From contig JAPLSP010000050.1 of the NCBI GenBank assembly GCA_026398575.1, forward strand, positions 1-32,878: a stretch of 32,878 bases of DNA, in the 5' to 3' direction. Numbering within the stretch: the first letter of the stretch is position 1; each line of letters opens with the position of its first letter. This DNA comes from Candidatus Sumerlaeota bacterium. Its GTDB lineage: Bacteria > Sumerlaeota > Sumerlaeia > JADFCT01. Under the pieces are notes generated by a model that made no database searches, was not told the origin of the DNA, and worked only from the letters and a program-made list of their open reading frames with translations. The position numbers and the translations under genes were made by a program. Shown here one piece after another: positions 25,068 through 32,785 of the stretch.

Positions 25068-25075
25068 AAGCGCTT
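25068..25075. promoter_or_regulatory. AAGCGCTT palindrome, possible LacI-type operator
   Basis: A perfect 8-base palindrome with AT-rich flanks (TTTTTAAGCGCTTGCGATTT) lies 73 bases upstream of the GH30-like start. AAGCGCTT is the core of many LacI-family operators, and a carbohydrate-responsive regulator would suit a glycosidase gene. No such regulator is in the window, so this is a weak call. Confidence 0.3.
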
Positions 25076-25122
25076 GCGATTTTTAATATTTTATCTTTCC
25101 GATTCATTGGCGCTCTCCTTTC

Positions 25123-26088
25123 TCAGTGAATGGATTCTTCGGACATTAAAAGATCGCGCAATATCAACGCGTAAGCGGCAAGGATCACGGGATACAGCTC
25201 CACAAAGATCCTGATTTCGTTGAGGGCGCCCACCAGCGTCATGCCGAGGAAATATGGAATAAGCACATAAAGCGATTTGCGGATAAAGGTGGATTGAATC
25301 CGCTTATGGAAAAACAGAACGGGAAGGATCGCAAATCCGAAGCTGCTGAAGAACAATGGAAGGTTCCAGGGCTGCATGAGAAACTGAAGATTGTCCGAGA
25401 AATAAAGATAGAAAGTCCCAAGTTGCGGATTTCCCCTGAAGAGAAACGCCAGATGCAGTTTGATAATCAGCCAGAGGACCATCTGGAGAAAACAGAACGC
25501 CGAAACGCGAAGGATCGAAGTTCTGCCAATGGCGGTGAATAAATAAATCAACGCCAGGAAGCACGTGGTCTCACGATTGTAGGTCCCCACGGCAAAGACG
25601 ATCAGATAAAGCGCCCATTTGCGCTCGACCATGAAGATGAGTCCCAGAAGGAAGAAGACGATGGAACTCATGTCATAAGGAAAGAGCTCGCGCCGCGGCA
25701 GGATGAGATTGAATGAGAGAAGATTGAAGAAGAGAAGCGAAAACAGCAGGCAGTATTTTTTGCCTGCGATGAACTTGCCCAAATAATGCGCGCCCAGCAG
25801 AATGATGGAAAAGCCAAACAGCGTTTCCAACGCCTGCGTCACGAGTTCCGGCGCAGCCGCCAGGTATCGGGATAAATGCCGGATGACCCAGGGAACAAGG
25901 ATTCGATATTGAAACGGCGTGAAGGAAACCCCGTTGACAAGCGCCTTCAGGTTGACAATGCCATCCGTCTTGCAGAATGCAAAACGCAGCTCGGCAAAGT
26001 AGCAGCTCTCCAAGAGCGCCATCAAAATGGCGAACGGGCCGAAGCCTCGCTCCCACTGAAGCGATTTCAATCTGCCGCAAACGCTCAT
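25123..26088 (-). CDS. Multipass membrane protein (possible glycosyltransferase-like family)
   Basis: 321 residues with about eight hydrophobic helices from residue 85 onward. ATG 26088 lacks a clear ribosome site, and ATG 26022 is an alternative. Recognisable blocks are FTPFQYRILVPWVIRHLS, PYDMSSIVFFLLGLIFMV, VGTYNRETTCFLALIYLF and LNEIRIFVELYPVILAAY. From memory, this YR-L-PW, GTxNRET and NExRxxxELxP pattern occurs in poorly described bacterial integral membrane proteins near glycan genes. I do not know a reaction for it. It lies on the same strand as the GH30-like gene, 127 bases upstream of it. Confidence 0.65.
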   Translation of the reverse strand: MSVCGRLKSLQWERGFGPFAILMALLESCYFAELRFAFCKTDGIVNLKALVNGVSFTPFQYRILVPWVIRHLSRYLAAAPELVTQALETLFGFSIILLGAHYLGKFIAGKKYCLLFSLLFFNLLSFNLILPRRELFPYDMSSIVFFLLGLIFMVERKWALYLIVFAVGTYNRETTCFLALIYLFTAIGRTSILRVSAFCFLQMVLWLIIKLHLAFLFRGNPQLGTFYLYFSDNLQFLMQPWNLPLFFSSFGFAILPVLFFHKRIQSTFIRKSLYVLIPYFLGMTLVGALNEIRIFVELYPVILAAYALILRDLLMSEESIH

Positions 26089-26243
26089 GACCGCGCTCTT
26101 ACCTCATACTGCAAATAGCCGGCCTGCTCCGGCGCCAACGGAATGACTCTAAGACCGCCCTCTCCATCCAGTCAACGCCATTGAGCGCGGCGCCCGTCCA
26201 AGGGCGCATCCCAAGGCAGCTACCGGCAAGACGTGGCGCCTGT

Positions 26244-26343
26244 TCTGACAAAATAATGTCTGACAAAACAATGAAAACGCGTTGCCGTTGAATCAGGCAG
26301 GAATGGCTTTGTGCCATTATTTGTCGCACATTATTTTGTCAGA
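26244..26343. repeat. 100-bp inverted repeat with 16-bp perfect arms
   Basis: 26244-26259 and 26328-26343 are perfect reverse complements (TCTGACAAAATAATGT and its partner) with a 68-base centre. The pairing extends with mismatches into a second TGACAAA block inside each arm. A further copy of the left half is at 25010. The remainder of 26089-26448 holds only this element and a candidate promoter; no gene is seen. Confidence 0.8.
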
Positions 26344-26411
26344 CCTCTTCCGGCACGCCAGGATAGCTCGGCTGAAATGCGCTCCCCGTCCAAGCGCGTC
26401 ATAACTTGCGC

Positions 26412-26440
26412 TTGCCGCGCATCCGCCCCCTTGCTAGACT
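26412..26440 (+). promoter_or_regulatory. Candidate promoter for the type IIG-like gene, nearly leaderless
   Basis: TTGCCG (26412-26417) and TAGACT (26435-26440) are 17 bases apart. Each matches four of six consensus positions. The -10 box ends eight bases before the ATG at 26449, and no ribosome-binding site is visible, so the transcript would start at or next to the start codon. Confidence 0.35.
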
Positions 26441-26448
26441 GCGGACCC

Positions 26449-29370
26449 ATGAAAACGCCAACCCTTGAAGAAGCATTCGCCGCGGTGCAAAAACTGGTCG
26501 CAGATTTCCGCGCCAACGAAACGCACTATCTTTCCCCGGCCTATCAGGAATCCGAAGTCCGCACCGACTTCATCAGCAAGCTCTTCATCGCTTTGGGCTG
26601 GGATGTGAACCACGACTGGCAGAAGAATCCTTTTCAGCAAGAAGTGAAGGTAGAACGCGGCGTCAGCATGGGCGCCTCGCAACGCCGGGCGGATTACGCC
26701 TTTTACATCGCGCCGAATTTTCGCGACGTTCGTTTCTTTGTCAAGGCCAAGAAACCCTTCGGCGACATCGCCACGCCGGACAATTGCTTTCAGGCTATCC
26801 GCTACGGTTGGAATGCTCAGACGCCCGTAGCCGTGCTCACCGATTTCGAGCAGTTCCAGATTCTCGACTGCCGCACCAAGCCCGACATTGACGCCGCGCT
26901 GAATCAAATCCTGCGCAAATACCACTACAGCGATTACGCCGGCCAAGAGAAGTTCGCCGAAATATTCTATCTCTTTTCCCGCGAGGCTGTGGCGGGCGGT
27001 TCGCTGGAAAAGTTCGCCGAAACGCTTCCCCGCCGGCGCGGCAAGGCCGCGCAGCGAGGCTTGCTCAAAGGCGGCTATCAAAGCATTGACGACGCCTTCC
27101 TGGAAGAACTCGACGAGTGCCGCGACACGCTCGCCAGGGCTTTCAAAAATAGAAATCCCGATCTCGACGGCGAGACGCTGACGGAGATCACACAGCGAGT
27201 GATTGATCGCCTCGTTTTTATCCGCTTTCTCGAAGATAAGATGATTCATCAGGAAAACCTTGTCGCCAACTTCGGAGACAAGGGAACCGCGTGGCAGGAT
27301 TTCATCGCGGCTTCGCGACGGTTTGATGCCATCTACAACGGTATCGTCTTCAAGCGGCATGACATTGTGGACGCGCCCGGATTCCAGATAGATGACGCCG
27401 CCTTCGCAAATATCTGCGGACAATTGGCGCATGTTAATTCCCCGTACGATTTCAACGCCATTCCGATCCATATCCTGGGCAGCATCTACGAGCGCTTCCT
27501 CGGCAAAATCATCATCACCACCGACCATCGCGCCCGCGTCGAGGAAAAGCCCGCGGTGCGCAAGGCCGGCGGCGTTTACTACACGCCTGAATACATCGTC
27601 CGCTACATTGTCGAGAACACTGTCGGCAAGCTCATCGAAGGCAAATCCCCCGCACAGATCGCCGGGATGCGCTTCGCCGACATCGCCTGCGGCAGCGGCT
27701 CTTTCCTCTTGGGCGTCTATGACGTGCTGCTGCGCTATTTCCGCGATTGGCACAATGCGCGCCCAAAGGACGCGGCGAAAGCCGGATGCGTGCAGCGCAA
27801 TGACGGCGCATGGCATCTCTCCCTGCATCAGCGCCGCGAAATCCTGATCAATAATATCTATGGCGTGGACATTGACCGCCAGGCCGTCGAGGTCGCTCAA
27901 CTCTCGCTCTACCTGAAGTTGCTGGAAGAAGAGACCACGGCCACGGCGCGCGCGCACCAGTTGGAATTCCACGAAACGCTCCTGCCCCCACTGAATAAAA
28001 ACATCGTCTGCGGCAATTCGCTCATCGGCACGGACATTTTGAGCGGACAACTCCTTGAGCCGGTCGAGGAAAAGAAGCTCAACCCGATGGACTTTGAGCA
28101 GCGCTTCCCCGAAGTCATGAAGCGCGGCGGATTCGATGCCATTGTTGGGAATCCACCTTGGGGCGTAAATCTCAAGGTCGCTGAGAGAAATTATCTAATT
28201 CAAAAATCCGTCGAAGTTGCTGACTTTGAATCTTCCCAATACTTCCTTGTAAGATGCAACTCGCTGCTAAATCCTCGCGGCCTCCTTGGCGCTATTGTTC
28301 CAAATACTTTCGTGCTGAATGTTTTCGCCAAAAAGTGCCGTGACCGTCTCTTAGCGTTCTTTGCATTGCAGTCCATTCTTGATTTGTCTGATGGGGACGT
28401 ATTTCTTGGACCAAGCGTTCGTTCCCTGGTAACGATTTTCTCGCGTAACAAGAGGGAGGATTGCCAAATCCTCCGGCTTTCATCCGAAACGAATGCTGCC
28501 CATCAGATACATACGGTTTCCCAAAAAGAGCTCTCTGATGCAGAAACGTGGAAAGGCTTTTTGGCAGAAAGAACGCCGCAAGCAGAACTGGTTATCCGGC
28601 TGGTTCAAAACAAGCCTTCATTAGCGGACTTTTTTGAAGCTAGACAAGGCTATATCCCTTATCGTACTACAACATTGACGCGACGCTATGGCGCAATAAA
28701 AGCTCGAGAAATTGTGAAAAACCGGCTTTGGCATGGAAATAAACGAGTTGATTCAACTTGCCAAAAGGAACTGCAAGGGGTAGATGTCGGGAGGTTTTCA
28801 CTCAATTGGTCTGGAGTATGGGTGCAGTATGGGGAATGGGTGTCAACGCATCTTCCCTTGACTGTTTTTTCCGGGCCAAGAGTTCTTATTCGCGAGATTA
28901 CCGGACGCCATCCTCATGCGCTGTCTGCCACCTTTACGGACGAGGTTTTTGTGCATAATCCTAGTGTTCTGGCAGTATTGCCACGATATACGTCAATCTC
29001 TCCGAAGTTTGCCGTTGGCATCCTTAACAGCCGCCTCTTGAGTTTAGTATTTTCTCAGGTGGCGCCCAAGGCGGAGAAAGGCCTATTCCCGAAAATAATC
29101 ATAACGGATGCCAAGCGATTGCCTTTCCCAGCAATGAATCTTGAAGATAAAGCCACCAAAGTGCGGCATGATCGCATGGTTTCGTTGGTGGACCAAATGC
29201 TTTCAGCAAAAAGGCATCTGGCCGCGGCGAAGAGCGACGGCGACAAGGATTTCTATGGCGCCAAATGCGCCGCGCTGGACCGCCAGATTGACGCATTGGT
29301 CTATGAACTCTACGGCCTGACCCCCGAAGAAATCCAGATCGTGGAAGGCGCCCTTCTTCATGAGCTCTAA
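26449..29370 (+). CDS. Type IIG-like restriction-methylation enzyme with altered nuclease motif
   Basis: 973 residues. ATG 26449 is chosen because the protein then begins at the family's usual N-terminal helix (LEEAFAAVQKLVADFRANET); the longer frame is encoded by the repeat. The N-terminal domain (about 1-190) is PD-(D/E)XK-like: D82 in RRADYAFYI, but FFVKAKKP has K99 where relatives have Glu (FFVEAKKP). The methylase domain has VYYTPEYIVRYIVENTVG, motif I DIACGSGSFLLG (D411) and motif IV VGNPPWGVN (N568-W571), as in Eco57I-type N6-adenine methyltransferases. The region after about residue 575 is the specificity part. It turns AT-rich at about 28165 and GC-rich again near 29210. Methylation is likely; cleavage is doubtful. 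The stop overlaps the start of the next gene by 11 bases. Confidence 0.85.
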   Translation: MKTPTLEEAFAAVQKLVADFRANETHYLSPAYQESEVRTDFISKLFIALGWDVNHDWQKNPFQQEVKVERGVSMGASQRRADYAFYIAPNFRDVRFFVKAKKPFGDIATPDNCFQAIRYGWNAQTPVAVLTDFEQFQILDCRTKPDIDAALNQILRKYHYSDYAGQEKFAEIFYLFSREAVAGGSLEKFAETLPRRRGKAAQRGLLKGGYQSIDDAFLEELDECRDTLARAFKNRNPDLDGETLTEITQRVIDRLVFIRFLEDKMIHQENLVANFGDKGTAWQDFIAASRRFDAIYNGIVFKRHDIVDAPGFQIDDAAFANICGQLAHVNSPYDFNAIPIHILGSIYERFLGKIIITTDHRARVEEKPAVRKAGGVYYTPEYIVRYIVENTVGKLIEGKSPAQIAGMRFADIACGSGSFLLGVYDVLLRYFRDWHNARPKDAAKAGCVQRNDGAWHLSLHQRREILINNIYGVDIDRQAVEVAQLSLYLKLLEEETTATARAHQLEFHETLLPPLNKNIVCGNSLIGTDILSGQLLEPVEEKKLNPMDFEQRFPEVMKRGGFDAIVGNPPWGVNLKVAERNYLIQKSVEVADFESSQYFLVRCNSLLNPRGLLGAIVPNTFVLNVFAKKCRDRLLAFFALQSILDLSDGDVFLGPSVRSLVTIFSRNKREDCQILRLSSETNAAHQIHTVSQKELSDAETWKGFLAERTPQAELVIRLVQNKPSLADFFEARQGYIPYRTTTLTRRYGAIKAREIVKNRLWHGNKRVDSTCQKELQGVDVGRFSLNWSGVWVQYGEWVSTHLPLTVFSGPRVLIREITGRHPHALSATFTDEVFVHNPSVLAVLPRYTSISPKFAVGILNSRLLSLVFSQVAPKAEKGLFPKIIITDAKRLPFPAMNLEDKATKVRHDRMVSLVDQMLSAKRHLAAAKSDGDKDFYGAKCAALDRQIDALVYELYGLTPEEIQIVEGALLHEL

Positions 29371-31672
29371 AAAACAAGGCTCCGGTTATTGGCCGATCAT
29401 GCTTAACCTGAGCTTCATGCTGCTCTTTTTCGCGCAGGTGGTCTCGTTTCTGGGCGACCGGCTGGATCAATTCACGCTGCTGGAGCTGGCCCGCGTCCAT
29501 TCGTATCTGTTTTCGGCCCGCGACATCAAGGACCCGCAGCGGCTGGCGCTGCTTCTGAGCGACCGGAAAAATCCGGTGTCGCAGGATATCCTGGAACGGC
29601 ATATTTCAAAAGAAGGCGCGCGCCTGCTGGAGAGCTACGATAGCGCGATGCTACCGCCGCCGGCGCTCTCTCTCGCCATGCGCGAGGCGCTGAACCATGC
29701 CATCAAGAGCGCGGATTTCTATGATGCAAAGCGTTTTGCGAACGTCGCGCTGACGACGCAATGCCAGAAACTGCTCCTGCAAAAACAGGAGAGTCTGAAG
29801 GTGGCGGATTTGAACCGGCGGCTGCTCGAGGTGGCGTATCCGGGCATGTTCACTCCGCGCGATCCCTCGACGGACAACAGCGACCTCATCATGACACTGA
29901 TCGCGCTGTTCATGCACATCCCTTTCATCCTCCTCGCGCCGCTGGTCGGACCGATTGTGGACCGCTTCTCGCGTAAGACGGTTCTGATCGTCGCCAGCTT
30001 TTTCCAGGGCGTGATCATCTGCTCGATCCCTTTCCTGCGCGACGCGCCGTTCGTTCAGGAAAACGCCGTCGCGATGATCTATCTGGTCATGTTTCTCGTC
30101 AGCGTTTTCACGGCGTTCTTCATTCCGGCCAAGCAGGCGCTGGTCGCCGAACTGGTTCCAGGCCCTTACCTGATGGCCGCCAACAGTTTGACCACGTTCG
30201 CCGGAACGATCATGAACAGTCTCGGGGCGTTCGTGGCCGCCGAAATGTTACGCCAATACGGCCATAACCTGAACATCTGCTTTTACATAGATACGGCCAC
30301 TTACGTCATCGCCATCGTTCTCTTCGCCCTCATCGCGATCCCCAACACGCCGGAAATCCAGGCGCTGCGCCGCCAGCAGCGCGAAGGCAAAGAATCGTTC
30401 TTCCGCGAAATTTCCGAGGCGCTCAAATACGTCCGGCGGCACGCGCGCCCCTTCAAACTCATCGCGCTGTCCGCCAGTTTTGCCGCGATTGCCGGCGGGA
30501 TCTATTCCCTCATCAACGCAAAAGTCCTGGGCCAGATGCGCGCCTCGACGGAAACTTACGGCCTGTATCAGGGCATCCTGGGGCTGGCTCTGATCGCCGG
30601 CGGGTTGCTCATGACCATTTATCACCGGCGCGTCAAGGCTTATGAAAGTTTTGCCTCCAAATTGTTCATCCTGGTGGCGATCAGCGCTGTATGGATCGCG
30701 GCCGCCGGCGACCTGCGGATACATAACGTCTCGGAAAGCGCCGCCGCTGCCGCCCAGCGCATTTATTTGCGCGTGTTCGAAGGAACCCTTGCGATCTCAT
30801 GGTCCATCGTGCCCACGATCATTATCGGCATGTGCGGCGGCGCGCTGATGGTCTTCATCGCCACGCTGATTCAGCGCAGCGTTCCGAAGCGCTATCATGG
30901 CCGCATTTTCGCGCTCGATAACATGCTTTATTTCCTGATGCTGATCACAGCCTTCGGCGTCAGCGCTCTGGGGCAGAAAATGATCAAGCAAGACCGGATG
31001 ACGCTTATCCATTTCGGGATGTGCGTCGGCGCACTGGCCCTGGCGGTTTCGTTCGGGATCGTCTGCTCGACCGAATGGCTGCGCTATAAGTGGATACGGC
31101 GCATGGGACTGCCGCTCCTCAGGATGTATTGCCGCCTGGAGATCGAAGGGGAGGAAAACATCCCCAGGCGGGGCGCGCTGATCGTAGCCGCCAATCATTC
31201 GAGCTGGATAGATACGGTCCTGATCGGCGCCGCCGTGCCGCGCGTCGTTCATTACCTGACCACCACGGACCTATACAACTACTGGCTCTTCCGCCCGTTT
31301 ATGAAACTCTTTGGCGCCGTCGCGTTTCCCGAAGGACGCGGCGCCAGAAGCGGGATCAATGCCGGACTTGACATCCTCGAACGCCATCGCATTTTTGGCA
31401 TCTTCCCCGAGGGAGGGCTCAGCAACGATGGCAAGCTGGGTCCGGCCAAGGGCGGCATTGGCTTGATCGCGTCAAAGAGCGGAGCGCCGATTTTGCCAAT
31501 CGCGCTGGTTGGCGCTTTTGACGTGCTGCCGCGTCACGGGCGCTTTCCGCGTCCGGCCAAAGTCCGCATCCGCATCGGCAAGCCGATTGATCCGCGCGGC
31601 AAGGACCGCGAGCAGATCACGCAGGAAGTTATGGAGGCGATTGCGGACTTGATGAATGCGCCGAAGCGATGA
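29360..31672 (+). CDS. MFS transporter - PlsC acyltransferase fusion (LplT/Aas-like)
   Basis: 770 residues. ATG 29360 overlaps the methylase stop. An MFS domain (residues 12-570, about twelve helices) is followed by a PlsC glycerophospholipid acyltransferase (about 585-770). The acyltransferase box NHSSWID (H613, D618, the HX4D catalytic pair) is intact, and block III reads FPEGGLS (682-688) where most enzymes have FPEGTRS. The layout recalls LplT plus Aas, which flip and re-acylate lysophospholipids on the inner membrane, so a phospholipid repair role is likely. Residues 45-174, between helices 1 and 2, form a large hydrophilic helical insertion (RVHSYLFSARDIKDPQRLAL to PRDPSTDN) not usual in the family. 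Coupling to a DNA methylase gene is odd and may only reflect gene packing. Confidence 0.88.
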   Translation: MSSKKQGSGYWPIMLNLSFMLLFFAQVVSFLGDRLDQFTLLELARVHSYLFSARDIKDPQRLALLLSDRKNPVSQDILERHISKEGARLLESYDSAMLPPPALSLAMREALNHAIKSADFYDAKRFANVALTTQCQKLLLQKQESLKVADLNRRLLEVAYPGMFTPRDPSTDNSDLIMTLIALFMHIPFILLAPLVGPIVDRFSRKTVLIVASFFQGVIICSIPFLRDAPFVQENAVAMIYLVMFLVSVFTAFFIPAKQALVAELVPGPYLMAANSLTTFAGTIMNSLGAFVAAEMLRQYGHNLNICFYIDTATYVIAIVLFALIAIPNTPEIQALRRQQREGKESFFREISEALKYVRRHARPFKLIALSASFAAIAGGIYSLINAKVLGQMRASTETYGLYQGILGLALIAGGLLMTIYHRRVKAYESFASKLFILVAISAVWIAAAGDLRIHNVSESAAAAAQRIYLRVFEGTLAISWSIVPTIIIGMCGGALMVFIATLIQRSVPKRYHGRIFALDNMLYFLMLITAFGVSALGQKMIKQDRMTLIHFGMCVGALALAVSFGIVCSTEWLRYKWIRRMGLPLLRMYCRLEIEGEENIPRRGALIVAANHSSWIDTVLIGAAVPRVVHYLTTTDLYNYWLFRPFMKLFGAVAFPEGRGARSGINAGLDILERHRIFGIFPEGGLSNDGKLGPAKGGIGLIASKSGAPILPIALVGAFDVLPRHGRFPRPAKVRIRIGKPIDPRGKDREQITQEVMEAIADLMNAPKR

Positions 31673-31720
31673 CGGAGCACCAGCTAAAATGCGCAAAGGC
31701 GGCGTTTCTTCTGATATGCC

Positions 31721-31749
31721 TTGACCCGGCGCCATAGGAATTCTATTTT
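31721..31749 (+). promoter_or_regulatory. Candidate sigma70 promoter for the nucleotidyltransferase gene
   Basis: TTGACC (31721-31726) and TATTTT (31744-31749) are separated by exactly 17 bases, about 70 bases before the start codon. The boxes match five and four of six consensus positions. Confidence 0.4.
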
Positions 31750-31819
31750 TCATGCGTTAGACAAAGAGCACGCGCAAAGGAACCAAGAACATTATGGATC
31801 GTGCGCAGGAGGCGGGGGC

Positions 31820-32137
31820 ATGGATAAGGCAGCAGTTTTAAGTGTTCTTGCGCGATTTCGCAAAGCGTTGGAGAAACAAGGAGTCAATGATGCGCGCCTG
31901 ATTCTATTTGGCTCTCAAGCGAAGGGGACCGCGCGCGAAGATAGCGATATTGACTTGATCATAATATCAGTCTCGTTCGAAGGAAAAACATTTTGGGAAA
32001 GAATCCAGTTGACCTCCAAAGCGATCTGCGAGGTTTTCGAGCCAATAGAAGCCATTGCCATGACGCCTAGCGAATGGGAAAGCGGGGAATCCATTATCGC
32101 GGAATATGCGCGAGATGGCGAAGTCATCGCGGCCTAG
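31820..32137 (+). CDS. MNT-type nucleotidyltransferase domain protein (orphan)
   Basis: 105 residues. ATG 31820 has AGGAGG (31807-31812) at seven bases; a longer upstream frame lacks support. The polymerase-beta-like nucleotidyltransferase motif is complete: FGSQAKGTAREDSDIDLIII, with G31-S32 and the metal-binding D43-x-D45. Small MNT proteins are usually antitoxins that AMPylate or otherwise modify a HEPN partner encoded next to them. No HEPN protein is seen on either side: upstream is the MFS-PlsC fusion and downstream an Lrp-type regulator. It may be an orphan, or its partner may lie elsewhere. No signal peptide; cytoplasmic. Confidence 0.8.
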   Translation: MDKAAVLSVLARFRKALEKQGVNDARLILFGSQAKGTAREDSDIDLIIISVSFEGKTFWERIQLTSKAICEVFEPIEAIAMTPSEWESGESIIAEYARDGEVIAA

Positions 32138-32162
32138 CCGATAGCGGCATAGCCACGAATGA

Positions 32163-32204
32163 AATCTGAAGATTGAACTCCGAACACAAACTGAAGGAGA
32201 ATAA
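32163..32204. repeat. Third, degenerate copy of the covarying hairpin repeat
   Basis: AATCT-GA-AGATT, then GAACT, then CCGAACAC, matches the 25-base unit seen at 22895-22944, again with different but paired stem bases. A second, imperfect unit follows (AAACTGAAGGAG) and supplies the ribosome-binding site of the Lrp-type gene. Confidence 0.7.
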
Positions 32205-32209
32205 ATATC

Positions 32210-32716
32210 ATGAATCCATCGAACGACAAATGCTCCAGCCGCAGGATATTGGATTTATTGCGAAGCGAGGCGAGGCTGTCCAATGCCGAGATTGCAGTGC
32301 GGCTCGGGATGACCGTGGAGGATGTATCCTCCTGCATTCAGAAGCTGGAGGACGACCGCATCATTCTGGGCTATCGCGCCGTCGTGAATCCCGAAAATCT
32401 GGGCAAAGATCAAGTGCTCAGTCTGATCGAGGTGCGTGTGCAGCCGCAGCGCGACGTCGGGTTTGACGAAATCGCCGCCCGCATTTATCGCTTCCCGGAG
32501 GTGAAGACTTGTTATTTGCTTTCCGGGACGTATGATTTGTTGCTCCTTGTGGAAGGAACCAACCTGCGCGACGTTTCGACGTTTGTTTCCGAAAAACTGT
32601 CCACCATTGACAATGTGCGCGGCACTGTCACACACTTTATGCTTAAGAAGTTCAAGGAAGAAGGCTTCACCGTTTTGCGGGAGGAAGAGCCGGAACGGTT
32701 GGCGGTTGTTCCTTGA
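32210..32716 (+). CDS. Lrp/AsnC family transcriptional regulator
   Basis: 168 residues. ATG 32210 has AAGGAG about 12 bases upstream, inside a repeat. An N-terminal winged helix-turn-helix (about 10-55, RILDLLRSEARLSNAEIAVR, then LGMTVEDVSSCIQKLEDDRI) is followed by the RAM ligand domain (about 65-150, SLIEVRVQPQRDVGFDEIAA, CYLLSGTYDLLLLVEG). The family forms octamers that bind DNA and sense amino acids or other small ligands. The Gly-Thr-Tyr-Asp (GTYD) loop usual in RAM domains is present. The tail of about 15 residues is longer than typical. The ligand and targets are unknown. Confidence 0.85.
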   Translation: MNPSNDKCSSRRILDLLRSEARLSNAEIAVRLGMTVEDVSSCIQKLEDDRIILGYRAVVNPENLGKDQVLSLIEVRVQPQRDVGFDEIAARIYRFPEVKTCYLLSGTYDLLLLVEGTNLRDVSTFVSEKLSTIDNVRGTVTHFMLKKFKEEGFTVLREEEPERLAVVP

Positions 32717-32728
32717 GCTCATCTCCAG

Positions 32729-32769
32729 GCGATTCTGAAATGATTGAGCGCCAGGTTCTGCAGAATCGC
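32729..32769 (+). terminator. Hairpin after the Lrp-type gene, weak terminator candidate
   Basis: GCGATTCTG (32729-32737) pairs with CAGAATCGC (32761-32769) over a 23-base loop, 13 bases after the stop codon. Only short T-runs follow (TGTTTGGAATTTT), so termination is possible but not strong. Confidence 0.3.
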
Positions 32770-32785
32770 TGTTTGGAATTTTGCC

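Noticed and set aside
26434..28050. 538-codon minus-strand frame opposite the type IIG-like gene
   Set aside because: It ends where the AT-rich specificity region begins, has no domain or ribosome site, and is a shadow of the GC-rich part.
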